Source of the DNA: Glaciozyma antarctica PI12
Taxonomy: Eukaryota > Basidiomycota > Microbotryomycetes > Kriegeriales > Camptobasidiaceae
Length of the DNA stretch: 64,000 nt
Assembly (NCBI GenBank): GCA_002917775.1
Contig: KZ627157.1
Location: 60,616-124,615, forward strand
Reading direction: 5' to 3'
The position numbers and the translations under genes are program-made. Below the pieces are notes generated by a model that saw nothing but the letters and a program-made list of their open reading frames with translations, did no database searches and was not told the origin of the DNA. Below are positions 33,001-43,800 of this stretch, piece by piece. The first letter of the stretch is position 1; each line of letters starts with the position of its first letter.

Positions 33001-33954
33001 GGCGGCTCGCGAGCTCTTCGAGTTCCAGGATCCCGATAGCGTCGTGGCGACCAAGTTCCTTGAAAGGTTCGTAGCTCTCGTTTCTGGCGTCCTTGTGCTC
33101 TGCTGACTTCGTCTGCAGCCTCCGCATCGTGCTCTCGCACGGAATGAAGATTACGACGGTCGGGAGCATCAACGATCAAGAACGCTCTCCTCGCCTCGTC
33201 CCTCCCCCTTCGTCGCTTACCGTTCGTCTTCAGGTCGTCCCCCTCTACTCCGCCCTCTTCTCCGGCATCGACCACCCCTCGATCCTGCGAGCCGTCTACA
33301 TCGACTCGGCCGCCTTCAGGACCTCCGACTTCCTCGCCAACCTGGTCGTGTTCGCCGCTCGTCTGAGGAACGCAGGACTGCGGGACCACGACCTCACGTA
33401 CCACCTCTCCGAGGCTCTTGCCGGCGCTTTGACCGGCGTCGGGCATTCGAAGATCTACGAGGAGGAAGAGGTCTTCTCGTGCGTCTTTTGTCCCTTTGCA
33501 GCGTTCTCGCGGAAGCTGACGAGTGTACGTGCGCAGGTTGGCGGTGCGGTATCATTTCGAGACGACGGGACTGGCGGAAGCTCCGACGCATCTGCATGCG
33601 CAGTCGCCATTGGGAGAGCTGTCGATGTCTTTCGCGCCGAAAGATCGAAGGAATCCCTATCTCCTCACTTGGGCTCTGCGAGGTGCGTCCCTCCCTTGTC
33701 CGTCCTTCCTTGCGTAATGGCTGACGATTGCCCACTCAGGGATCGTCGAGGACTCGCAAGTGCGCGAAGTGTTTGGGAGCGAGCTGACGGCGCTGCGCGA
33801 GGCATTCGAGGTTCGCGTTCCTTCTTTCTCCTCCAAGACCGATGCTGATTGTCCGCAGACGTGGAAGCCGGTGACGAAGGTGCTTAAGGATGTCAAGCTG
33901 AAGCTCGAAGGAATCAGGATGCTGCCGAGGGCGAAGAAGGAGGGGAAGCTTTGA
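30018..33954 (+). CDS. Large Ser/Pro-rich protein with lipase-like C-terminal domain
   Basis: Roughly the first 750 residues are disordered, rich in Ser, Pro, Thr and Arg, with a Pro-Glu run (PEPTPEPEPEPEP, about 31530-31562). The C-terminal part is compact and looks conserved: KMKRVVTIGVH|GWFPNPRL, FGEPTGT, FATMMHDSVQAYL, LKKADVVFLATHSQGSVVST (a lipase-type HSQG nucleophile elbow), YLSQSYALSPYFTYLES, SHGMKITTVGSINDQVVPLY, YLLTWALRG and a Lys-rich end KKEGKL before TGA 33952-33954. The HG-W-P plus GEPTGT plus HSQG pattern resembles a conserved fungal family I associate with yeast YML020W (from memory, tentative). The start is unresolved: an in-frame ATG lies at 30339 (MDDDKLSI), but protein-like sequence precedes it, probably from an upstream exon ending in an acceptor near 30180. 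Function unknown; possibly an alpha/beta hydrolase acting on lipid. Confidence 0.55.
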
Positions 33955-34163
33955 TTTCGTTCGGGACCTTGTAGAGGCGTGGATGTAGACGCTTTTTCTC
34001 TTGTTGTGGTCATGATCAATTCGAGCAGTTTGCATGAGTTGCAGAGCAGGGGAGGGAGCAGGATTGGAACGGGAGAGAGAGAGAGCACCACCTCGCTCCC
34101 TCGACGTGCGACGCACAGCGAAACAACAATGCATCCTCTCCCTGACCTCCATCCAGACTAGTC

Positions 34164-34947
34164 TCATCCCTCCTCCATCCTATTCTCCCCTCTTCCACTT
34201 CCACTCTCACTCGCCTGAGCCTGAGCACCCATACTCGCTCCTCCTCTCCCCCTCCCCCTGCCTCTCCCCCTTACTCCTCCCCTCCCACTCCCCGTCTTAC
34301 TCCCCCTCGGTCGTCCCCTAGGCCTCTTGAACTCGCCCTCCTTGACCTTGGCCTTCCCCTTCTTCGCCTTGCCCTTCGCGTCGAGTGGTTCCTCCCCTTC
34401 TGTGTGCGAGATGATGGAGACGGGTTGGAACGTGATGCGGGATGAAGCGGTCGTGAGGGGTTTGTAAGCGGGTGTACGGTTGTCTTCTGCGCGTTTGGTG
34501 GGTAAGGTCAGCTCAGAGAGAAGGGGAAGGAGGGGGAGAGCGCACGGTGCTGGAGAAGGATCTCGGAGCCTATGAGCTCCTCGTGCTGGCCTTTGAAGTA
34601 CTGCGTGCCGACTCGCGCGTAAGGCGTAGAGTTGTTGATTCCCTGTCCTTGAGCGAGTCAGTGGGGACGGAGGAAGGAGAGGGGAACGCGACGGACGAGG
34701 AGCTGGAAGTCGGTGATGGCCTTGTAGGCGTCGGGCTTGATGTGAAGGCCAAAGTCGAGTGTAAGGTAGGAGACCTGCTGGGGTTAGCTGGAGGCGCAAA
34801 GGTGGGGAGGGGACTGCAGCGTACCTCGTCTTCCTCCCACTCGGAAGCGGAGGAGGATGGAGAGGGGAGGGATGGGAGGTGCGTCCACTGGGGCGTTAGG
34901 AGCGGCGAGGGCGGATGAGCGTGTTCTGAGTGCTCCAGGGAAGGCAT
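34164..34947 (-). CDS. TFIIIC subunit 6-like protein with AT-hook and RG tail
   Basis: Probable small subunit of RNA polymerase III factor TFIIIC (human GTF3C6 / yeast Tfc7 N-terminal domain). Seen: MPSLEHSEHAHPPSPLL, an acidic SEWEEDE, then VSYLTLDFGLHIKPDAYKAI, INNSTPYARVGTQYFKGQ and HEELIGSEILLQ. A beta-strand start, a TPxxxVGxxxFxG core and the IG(T/S)E(I/L)L strand match the TFIIIC sub6 domain. After a linker (FQPVSIISHTEGEEPLDAKG) comes a Lys-rich stretch, an AT-hook (KRPRGRPRGSK) and a GRG-rich tail ending MEEG at TGA 34164-34166. Introns lie near 34780, 34640 and 34490. The nucleic-acid-binding tail is an addition I do not recall in typical sub6 proteins. The start at 34947 is the first ATG before the conserved part. 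Confidence 0.6.
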
Positions 34948-35394
34948 CTTGATGGTGACTGAGGTGTGGGAGAAGGAGAGGAAGAGCAAGGCGAGGCGCA
35001 GGTGCACGAGGCTGGTGCACTGGTGCGCGACTTGGAGCTTCCGACGAGGTGCTTAGCCTCTCTCGTTCGCCTGAATCTCCTCCACCGAGTCAAACAGACT
35101 GATCACTCCCAGCACCTGTCCGCTCGAACGACTGAGTTGCGCGGTTGAACGCCCTCCACCTGAGCGAGCCTGTTGCTGCCTTCGCCCCGCGACGACGCGT
35201 GAAGCCTCTCCAGCTCTGCTCTCCAGGTGCTCAATATCTGAACGCACATTTTGGGCCTATTCCACTGTGATTGTTGTCGCCAGAGAGCAGGAGAGTTGGG
35301 CTCTGTGCACCAGCTCCTTCCGCGGACTTCGCAAGTGGCAGCAGTCGCTCTGACTCCTCTCTCTTCCACACCGCAACGACCGGCACCACCCCCA
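34948..35394. other. Divergent intergenic region
   Basis: 447 bp between divergent starts of the TFIIIC6-like and small membrane protein genes; promoters of both are expected. Nothing else recognised. Confidence 0.45.
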
Positions 35395-36082
35395 ATGCTT
35401 CCCCTTTCCCCTCGCCTCCGTTTCCCCAGGCTTTCTCTTCCCCACCGGCCCTTCACTCCTCTCCGCCGCCTCGCTACCGAATCCTCTCCCGAACCCGCGA
35501 ACCCCAGCCCGAGCTCCCTCCCGCCTCTCGCAATCCCGTTCGCTATTGCCACGCTCAGAGGAGTAGTCGTGTTTGGCATCCAGGGGATGTACGCCATTTC
35601 CATACGTGAGCCTCTTCTCGCGCATGAGCGAAAGAGAAGAGAGCTAACCTTCGCACAGTCACTACGGACGTTCGCGCTCTCGGTATCAGTCTCTTCCCCG
35701 TTGATACGCGCCTCGAAAAGCTCGATGCAAAAGTTGAGAAGCTGGATGCCAAGATCGAGAAGCTCGAGACGAGCGTCGACAAGGTTGCTCGCGCGTTCGA
35801 AGGGCCCGAGGGAGGGAAGGTGGACGAGGGGGACTTGAGGAACGTTCTTAGGACGTCGATGGCGCAGATTCGCAAGGAGAATGAAGAGCATAGGGTTCGT
35901 ACGGATGATCGCTACCTTGACTTCATCAGGGTGAGTGGCGTCGAGGGACGAGGGAGGGATTCAGCTGATCGAGCTGATATTTGCAGTCGCTTCCCGAGGG
36001 AGGATACTGGGAGCCTACGCCGAAGTTGTTCGAGCGGGAGAAGCGCAGGATCGAGAGCGAGAAGCGCGGTAGCGAGGTTTAA
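35395..36082 (+). CDS. Small, probably mitochondrial membrane protein with coiled coil
   Basis: N-terminus MLPLSPRLRFPRLSLPHRPF is rich in Arg, Leu, Ser and Pro with no acidic residue, as in mitochondrial presequences. A hydrophobic stretch (LAIPFAIATLRGVVVFGIQGM) may be one membrane segment. After an intron, TRLEKLDAKVEKLDAKIEKL is a clear heptad coiled coil. The C-terminus has SLPEGGYWEPTPKLFEREKR and ends at TAA 36080-36082. Introns follow MYAIS and LDFIR. I do not recognise the family. A role at an inner-membrane complex would be guesswork. Confidence 0.6.
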
Positions 36083-36354
36083 GCTCTGACGAACCTGCGA
36101 AGGCGATCCGAGGGGAGTTCCTGCTCTGGTTCGCTTCACCTGAACCGCTTGCTGATGATGTATATCCAGGAGTAATCTTGAGAAGAATTCTGTGTCGCTT
36201 GATACGTGAAATCGTTTTGCTCTCGCCCGCCGTTTCGATCTTCAGCGAGGTAGACGGCCAGATGCTGACCTCGTTCCCCTGCTCTCGCTCGCACTTTCTG
36301 CTCCCTCTCCTTGCGGGCTTAGGGCTCCTCGAAGCTCTCGCACACCATCTCAAT

Positions 36355-38193
36355 TCACATAACCTCCGTCGGCCTCCAATCAAAGTCATCTCCACCATCC
36401 ACATTCACCCACCTCCCTTGCTCGATCCCCATCTCCCACCCCATCGCCACCGCCGCCATCTTGCAAACATCGCTCGAAAGCCCACAAACCACCGCAAAGA
36501 TCTTCCTCCGTCGTCGGTACTCCTCCTCCCCCATTCCTACCGCTTCTATCTCAGCCCCGCTGGCGGAATAAGGACCGCGACCCCATCCCCCGACGAGGAG
36601 GGCGAAATCAACCATCATGCCGCGCGTGAGCTCGATGCGACGGGAGAGAGGGAGGGAGTTGAATTCGGATTGGGTGTACGAGGTTGGCGAAGCGAGATCG
36701 GGGAGAGGGTCGGGAGAGGTGACGAGAGAGTGGAAGGACCATTCGGGTGGAGAGGAGGTGGTGAGGAGGTTGAGGGCCGAGGGGGAGTCAGTGGCGAGGT
36801 AGCTGTTGCGGGAATTAGTACGTAGGGTAGGGTTGGGAGGGAGGGACCGACATAGTTGGGAAGGAGGGGAGGAAGAGGTCGTGCGAGAGGTGGTGCGTCC
36901 AGGTCTTGTTGATCGCTTTAACGTACTCCTCGATTGAAATGTACCCATTTCTCCATTTCCAGCTCATCGGCTTACGATCTCCTCTGCGCAATCATCAGCC
37001 CACTCGCTCGCGCAACGACCGTCCGAAAGAACGCACCTCCGCAAATGAACCCCGATATAGCTCCCCACTCCCCCCTCCTCCGAATCCTTCTTGAGCGCCT
37101 CTTCCGCCAAATTGATGAGCGCCTGGTTCGTCGCTGACGGAACGAGAATCTCGTCGAATCCAGTGCGGGAGAGGTCGAACATGGGTTTCCTGCGGTGGAC
37201 GTTCGCCGCGCGAGGATTTTCAAACGCCATCTGGTACTGGTGGCCGAAATGGTATGCTAGCGTCTGGCTTCCGATGACCTGCACAGAGGTCAGTTTCCCG
37301 TCGCAACAGGAATGAGGGAACGCACCCAGTGCCTCGTTCCCCGAGGACAGCTCTGCATCTTCTCCGCGCTGGGTCTCCTGCATCCCTTCGCTGGGAGAGG
37401 AAGAAAGTGGTCCTTCCATTCTCCGCGGTCCCAGAGCGTATCGTCGATGAAGAAGGAGCGGTTCGAGTGGAGAGCGAAGGCGTAGGATTGAGCGAGGGCG
37501 GTGAGGTGGTAGAAGAGCTGTTACGTTCATGGAATTAGCTGAGGATACGAAAGGAGAAGGAGAAGTGCGCACACCGAATTCGCCATCGAGGACGTAGGTA
37601 AGAGTGTTGTCGCAAACGCCCTCCTCCTGCTCCTCCTCCCACGCGGCAATCTCAACAGGATCATGCTTCCCCTCCCCGAAGTAATCGTGCACGTGCTCGG
37701 AGGTCTTTTCGATAGAGTACCAAGCGTGGCATTGCGCTGCCAGGTCGGAGGGAGAGAGCGGGAGTGCGTTCGGATTGAGTGGCGGAGGAGTGGTCGAGTC
37801 GAGAGGTTGTGTGCTAGCTGGAGCGGGTGATGGGTCGCTGAAAGAATTTGGAGAATCGTCGTGGCCGAAGTAGACGACGAGAGTAGAGGACGAGAGATAG
37901 AGATGAGCACGGCAAGCACGATAGACTGGTAGGAGATGAGGCTGCGCGGGCACGGGGAGTCAGCGAGGCAGATCAGGAGCTGGAGAGAAGACGAACGGCT
38001 CTTCTTTGTACGGTCTTCGTTCGAGGAACGCTGTCGTTGAAGGCGTCGGAGGCAGGCGGCCTTGCCCGTTGTCCTCGAAGGGGAGAAGCTCTGCCGGAGA
38101 GCGGAGGAGCGTGGCGTCTTCCTCCTCCTCTGGCGGGACGGGGAAGTAGCCACGGCGTGGTGTGGCGACTGTGAGCGGTTCACGGTGGGCCAT
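36355..38193 (-). CDS. Fucosyltransferase-like Golgi type II membrane protein
   Basis: Starts MAHREPLTVATPRRGYF; after a polar cytosolic tail, intron 1 leads to a hydrophobic anchor (LISYQSIVLAVLISIS). The lumenal part shows HAWYSIEKTSEHVHDYFG, DNTLTYVLDGEFG, a segment resembling LFYHLTALAQSYAFAL, the Arg-rich block IGVHLRR (like the GVHxRRxD donor-site motif of GDP-fucose protein/N-glycan fucosyltransferases), and near the end VCGLSSDVCKMAAVAMGW and WVNVDGGDDFDWRPTEVM. Similar fungal proteins are annotated as alpha-1,6-fucosyltransferase-like; donor and acceptor are unproven. The anchor and catalytic frames differ; a short intron of about 42 nt ending CTTTCAG could join them, or there is a frame break. 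Ends at TGA 36355-36357. Confidence 0.6.
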
Positions 38194-38516
38194 TTGTAGG
38201 AGGAAGAGCAGCAGATCTGGTTGTGAGGGAGCCTGAGGAGGAGCTGCGGGCGCGGGGGCCTCTGTTGTGAAGCAACTTCGTTTGGCGATTTGAGCAGGCT
38301 GTCGCTGAGCAAGGTGTGCGAGAGGGTCTTCGACTTCTGGAGCAGAGGAGAAGCGGAGGAAGAGGGTCGAGGTCAACAAGCACGAAGTCGCTGCTCCCGC
38401 TGCTGTCGGACCTCTACCAGTCACCAGTCGCCAGCACCGCAGACGCTGTCTCGACAGCGAGCAAGGACTCACCAGCTCAGTACCCACCCAATCGCCAGCA
38501 GGACGCCACCGGAACC
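38194..38516. other. Divergent intergenic region
   Basis: 323 bp between the fucosyltransferase-like and fasciclin genes. Presumed shared promoter; no motif recognised. Confidence 0.4.
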
Positions 38517-39233
38517 ATGCCGTCTTGGACCAAGTCTCTCCTCTCAGCAGCACTCTTGACTACAACCCTCGCCACCGCCCTGCCCCACCCAGCACAACTC
38601 CCCTTCGTCCCCATGCTGCGCTCCGAGTTCGCCACCGGTCTCGGCCCAACGATCTACGACTCTCTCGCGCAGGTACGCTCTCACCGCTTATTGTCCCCAG
38701 CTTCCCGGCTGACCTCCTTCATCAAGGACTCACGCGCTACCATCTTCTTCGACTACGCAAGAGATTCCCTCTCCGTCGCCCCTCTCCTCGCCTCGCACGG
38801 ACAAGAGACGACACTCTTCGTCCCCACCAACTCGGCCATCATGTCGTTGGCGCGCAAGCCTCACCAAGGTCCTCCTCCTCGCTCAGACGGCGAGATAACG
38901 ACGTACGCCACGAGTAGGGAGGAGGAGGACGCACACAAGGCGTACTTGGAGCGATGGGTGCGGCGGCACGTTGTGGCGTCCAAGGCTGAGGGCGAGGGGG
39001 AGTGGAAGACGATGGAGGGGGAGGTGGTGGCGATGAGGGTGGAGGGAGAAGACTGGAAGGTTGAGCCGGGGAACCTGGGGGTCAAGGATATCAAGGAGGT
39101 GAGTCGCGTGCGGCGTGTTGGGCGCGGGAGGAGAGCTAACGAGCGTTCTGAGCAGGGCAGCAACGGCCTGGTTGTCTTCATCGACGGAACCCTCGCGTTG
39201 AACGACGAGCAGGCGGGGATACGCTGTACATAG
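38517..39233 (+). CDS. Secreted fasciclin (FAS1) domain protein
   Basis: Starts with a signal peptide (MPSWTKSLLSAALLTTTLATA, cleavage likely after ATA or ALP). The mature part has TIYDSLAQ, then after a short intron TIFFDYARDSLSVAPLLASH, ETTLFVPTNSAIMSLARK (the FAS1 H1-like block TxFxPTNxA), YLERWVRRHVVASK (HV-type H-box region) and, after another intron, NGLVVFIDGTLALND (the NGxVxxIDxxL block). This is one FAS1 domain, a cell-surface adhesion fold, with no GPI signal seen. Ends at TAG 39231-39233. Length and motif order fit small fungal fasciclin-like proteins. Confidence 0.72.
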   Translation: MPSWTKSLLSAALLTTTLATALPHPAQLPFVPMLRSEFATGLGPTIYDSLAQVRSHRLLSPASRLTSFIKDSRATIFFDYARDSLSVAPLLASHGQETTLFVPTNSAIMSLARKPHQGPPPRSDGEITTYATSREEEDAHKAYLERWVRRHVVASKAEGEGEWKTMEGEVVAMRVEGEDWKVEPGNLGVKDIKEVSRVRRVGRGRRANERSEQGSNGLVVFIDGTLALNDEQAGIRCT

Positions 39234-39539
39234 GTCGCGCGCGCTGTTGTTCTTCTTTCGGGTATCCTCCTTGTATCGAAGCAGGTTGTTTTGGATCGTG
39301 CTCTCAGGGATGGCGTCTTCTTGAACGACTGCTCTCCCGCTCTGCTTCTCTCCTGCTTCCCTGCCTGCTCTACTTCGCAGACTCGCTTCTCGCATCTGCT
39401 ACGTCTTATGAAAATTTCTCACAGTCCAGACTATCGCGAAGGATTCCGTCGAGGGAGCCAAACTGAACCCCTCTCCCAACTCGCAACGCCAAGTTTCGCT
39501 CCACCTCGCTCGCTCTCACTCTCACCCCACCAGCACCCG
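39234..39539. other. Intergenic region fasciclin / DUF6593-like
   Basis: 306 bp between same-strand genes. No gene or motif seen. Confidence 0.4.
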
Positions 39540-40501
39540 ATGGCCAGCACCGCAGAAGCTCACCCGCCAGCTCACCTGCCGCTCCCGCTCAAGACGCCGG
39601 CGCAGCTGGAGTTCCCTCTCCTCGGAGAAGACGAGGAGATCGAGGTGGACCCTGGTGCGTTCTCCTCCCGAATCCCACCAGCAAAGCTCACGAAAGACAC
39701 AGGTCTCCTCACTGGCGGTCGACCAATCTCGTTCCACATCTACGCGGCCGACAAGCCCGAGGAGGACCTCATCACGGGGCCTTACAAGACTCCAGTGCAG
39801 TACGTCCTTCTCCCGCCCAAGTCGACGCCCGCTGAGCCTATCCACAGCTACCACCTCACGCACCCCCGCCCCTCGTCCTACTCCCTGACTCTCCATCGCC
39901 ACTCTCGCACCGGCGCCCTCGTCGTCCACATCAGGAAGCCTACGCGCCACGGCGACTTCTCCATCACCCGTCCAGATGGAACTGCTGCGCTTCTGAGGAA
40001 GGGGGAAGGCGGAGGAAGGTCAGCTGCACCGCTTTTGAGGAACTTGGAAGCCACGCTGATGAGGGCGTAGGTCGTTCCAGGGGTTCGAGGGTGGGAGCTT
40101 CAGGTGGAAGCAGTTGCCCAAGAGTCACTTTGATCTCACGTTCACGGCACGTTTATTCTTTCTTGAGAGGGAGGGGATGCGAGCTGATGACCGGGCAGTG
40201 CTTTGATGGAAAGGGCGAGGTCGTAGCGATCTGGAAGCGCTCGCCTTGGTCCGAGAAGAAGCACGGTCAGCTGCTGATCAACTCGGCGCGTCTTTCCTTC
40301 TCTCTCAGGCGTACGGTAACTGACGAGTTGAGGGGCAGAAGTTCGCTGTCGAAGCCGAGCTGATTCTGGCGACAGCTCTCGCGGACGAGGGTGAGTTTCT
40401 GGCGTCGTTTGCTTGCCGAAAAGGAGCTGATGGGAGCTACAGAGTGGAGGCACATCCTCAGGCACAGCGAGGCTTTGAAGGGATCGGAATGCGAAGCTTG
40501 A
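39540..40501 (+). CDS. DUF6593-like basidiomycete protein
   Basis: Uncharacterised. N-terminal part MASTAEAHPPAHLPLPLKTP, then SFHIYAADKPEEDLITGPY, a beta-rich region (YSLTLHRHSRTGALVVHI), SFQGFEGGSFRWKQLPKSHF, CFDGKGEVVAIWKRSPWSEK, KHGQLLIN and FAVEAELILATALADEEW. A strand pattern of xFxWK, GEVVAxW, GxLxI and EAELILATAL resembles the tubby/LURP-like fold of DUF6593 proteins, common in mushrooms and yeasts of this phylum. The first intron ends GGGCGTAG. Two further introns appear to use GC donors (40147-40198 and 40286-40338); removing both keeps one frame. Ends at TGA 40499-40501. Family call is from pattern only. Confidence 0.5.
40147..40198 (+). other. Candidate GC-AG intron 1 in DUF6593-like gene
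   Basis: The donor ACG|GCACGT, branch GCTGAT and acceptor GGGCAG (52 nt) join DLTFT to CFDGKG in frame. No usable GT donor lies nearby. Confidence 0.55.
40286..40338 (+). other. Candidate GC-AG intron 2 in DUF6593-like gene
   Basis: The donor TCG|GCGCGT, branch ACTGAC and acceptor GGGCAG (53 nt) join QLLINS to KFAVEAE in frame. The only GT alternative inside it would leave a 28-nt intron. Confidence 0.5.
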
Positions 40502-40867
40502 GCGAGGTTGCGAAGGAGTGCTCTTTTGGCGAAACGACGACGTTTGGTCTCCTCTCCTGCGGCCTCGACCGCGCGCCGTCGTGCTCTCTCTGCTCGACCG
40601 AAGCGGGTTCTCCGCCAACTGAAGCTTCCTCGCCTCGTTCCGACTCACACGTTTCCCTCCTCGCGCTCCGCCCATTGGTCCTTCGCAACGAATGTGCCCC
40701 TTTTGACGTCTTGATCTCGCTCAAAAAGCACCTCTGCTCTGCTCTCTCTCTTCTCCATCCCACTTTCAATTCGAGTCGAGTGGGGAGGGAGGGAGGGAGA
40801 GGAAGAACTTGTAACGACGATGTCAAATCATCAAACCGTCTCCACCATCGTTGCAGGCCTCCGCCCT
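40502..40867. other. Convergent 3' intergenic region
   Basis: 366 bp between stops of the DUF6593-like gene and the DExH helicase. No gene seen. Confidence 0.5.
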
Positions 40868-43800
40868 CTAGTAAAGTCCCCCGTCTCGCTCTAAGAGTGC
40901 GAGCATGGCCTTGACGACGGGAGAAGCGTTCCCTGTGCGCAACGTTAGCAGCTAGCACGCTCGAAAAGAGCCGTGACGAACCTTGGAAAGAAGGCTCCTC
41001 CAGATTCGCCTCGAGATCCGCGTCGAACAACCGCCGGAGCGAGTTGACGAGCACTCCGATACGAGGCCATGCTCGCATCATGACCCATCCATCTTGACCG
41101 ACAGTCAAGCCACGCTGAAGGTCGATGTTGACCTTCGCACCGAAGAGCAGCACGCCGTAGAGGGGGACCTGGCGGCGACAGTCAGCGACGACGCGAGTCA
41201 AGGATGCGCGAAACCGCATTACCTCCGTCACGTCCTTCAAGAACGGCTTCGTGGTCACCCATTTGGAGAAGTAGGTCATAAAGGGCGTCGCAAAGTCTTT
41301 TAGGGGGTTAGAAAAGCTGCAGAGCTTCGCTGAGAGAGACGCACGATTTTCGGTGAAGAGGAGGGATCCAGGATGGAGGAACACGCGACCTGGAGAGCGA
41401 GCGAAGCGATCAGCAAGTCAGAATTTCAGCACAGAGGAACGCGCGTACCATCCTTCTCGTAGAACTTGACCTCTTTCGAGAGGCGATCGCGTTCGATGGT
41501 TCCAGAAATGCCCTTGTCGAAGACTGCTGGCGGAAGCTTGACCTTGACGAGACGTCCCGTTCCAGCGAAGATGATCGCCTTGAGGAGGTTCTCGTTCTCG
41601 GCGTTCTCGTTGAAAGCGGGAGCCGAGGAGGAGGCGCGGAAGGGGACGAAGCCGACGTCCGAGAGAGCCGTCAAGTACTCGTTGCGAAGATTGAGCACGT
41701 CGCGGAACGTCGAAAGGGAGATAAAGTTCTGTGGCGAGGCGTCAGCGAGGAGGAACTGTGGAGGACGAGGACGAGCTCACGTCTTCTGCGAAAATGCGAA
41801 GATCGGCATTCGAGCGACTTCGGGAAGCGAGGCAAGCCTCAAAAGCCTTGACGTCGCTGAGCAGGTCGGAACGAGAAGTATAGAACATCGAGCGTGCCCT
41901 GTGAGCGCGGGTTAGCGAGGAAGAAGACGCGTAGCCACGCTCGACGTACTTTTTCGCTTCCTCGCGACGCTCCATGGGATTCAAGAAGAAGGGCTTGCTC
42001 GATAGCAGAGCGACAACGGTGAGAATCTGAGTGGAAGTACATTAGTGCCTGATGGCCCAAGGAATAGGAACACTGGACGAACGGGATCGAGACAGCGGAA
42101 GATGGCCGCTAGTACGAGCATCTGCGAAAGTCGTTGTCAGCGGCCGTTCGCAAGCAGGATACACCTGTCAAAACGCACCTTTCCAAGTCGCAGGTCGACA
42201 GGAATCATCGCCTGCAAGAGAGAGAGGCCCCAACTGTCAGCGAAGTCACCAACGCAGTTCGGGACGCACCAGGTGAGCTCCGAGAGGAGTCAACTTCGCA
42301 GCTGTTCCTCCATCCTCATCGATAGCTCCCAGCAGCCGCAGCGTTTCCCACGCAGAGTCGATCGCACGAATGTCGGGAGGGTCGAGAGCCTTGCCGAGGA
42401 AGGTCTTTACATCCTCGTCCTCGCGCATCGCCTTGATTTGGAGGCAGAGCATCTCGCTGATGGACAGAACTCGTCAGAAGCGTTGCGGAAAGAGGGTAGG
42501 AGTACGCACAGCGGGATGCGAACGATCTCGGGAGTCGGGTGCGGGTTCATGACCGTCTCCTCCGTGTAGTGCGTGAAGAGCTCTGCGATTTCGAATCAGC
42601 TCGAACACATTGAAAAGCATCTGCAGAGAACTCACTGAAGCATTCACCAGGCCTTGTCCGACCAGCACGACCCCTCCGCTGCCTCGATGCCGCCTTCGAA
42701 GTCCAAGTCTCAACGAGCTTGACGATACCCGTCTCGGGATCAAAGGTATTCTCCTTGACGCGCCCACAATCGACGACGTAAACGATCCCGTCGATCGTGA
42801 TGGACGTCTCGGCGACGTTGGTCGCGACGACGCACTTGCGGAAGCCGGGCTTGACGGGGCGAAAGACGGAGGTCTGCTCTTGGGAGGAAAGGTTGGCGTG
42901 GAGGGGGAAGATTTCGAGGCGTTCTGAGGCGGGAGTGGCGGAGCGAATCGCCTCGATGGCTTGCTTGATCTCGAAGACTGGGGATGCGAAGTCAGGACTG
43001 CGAAGGTCAGCGAGTAGAGCGACGCGCACCTCCTGGCATGAAGACGAGGATTCCTCCCGCAGTTCCTTTTGACCGCTCGAGGCAGTGTGCCAAAACGGCT
43101 CCAACGAGCCTGCGAAGGAGCGTCAGTCCGGCACCCGATGCGCAGAGGGAGACGACGGACCCAAAATCGATTCGCTCCGAGCGAGTAAGCGACTCGAGCG
43201 CCATGAGCGTCCGCTCGTTCTCGACTCCGCGCGAGATGAAGCTCTCCCGCATCCGGTCGAGCTGAGCCTGCGTCGCCTTCTTCGCGGGCTTGGAGGAGGG
43301 CTGGTAGCCGTGCAGGTGGGGAAGGATTTCCTCGAGGTAGTGATCTTGGACGGGGTGGGTGAATCTGTGAGAGCGAGTTAGGATGCTGCCAGGAGCGAGG
43401 AAGGTAGGACGCACCCAGGGATCTCGATGCAAGGCGCTCCGCCGTAGTAATTGGAGAACTGAGCTTGGTTGATCGTCGCCGACATCTGGAGGAGCGAATC
43501 AGTGCCTGCTCGCTCTCGGAAAGCAAAATAACGCACGAGGATGACCTTGATCTTCTTGTTCCGCTTGAGGATGTCGCGCAGTTCGAGCAGCAAGAAATCC
43601 GAATCGACCGACCGCTCGTGCACCTGTCTCCCGCATCAGCTTCGCTCGCTCCCTCGCCACCGCGCTACTCACCTCGTCAATAAAGATGTGCGAGACGTCA
43701 TCGAGATCTGGATCCCCACCCCTCGACAACCGCGAGAGGATGACTCCAGTCGTGCAGAACAGCACGCGCGTGTCCCTGCTCGCTTTGCGCTCTCCACGAA

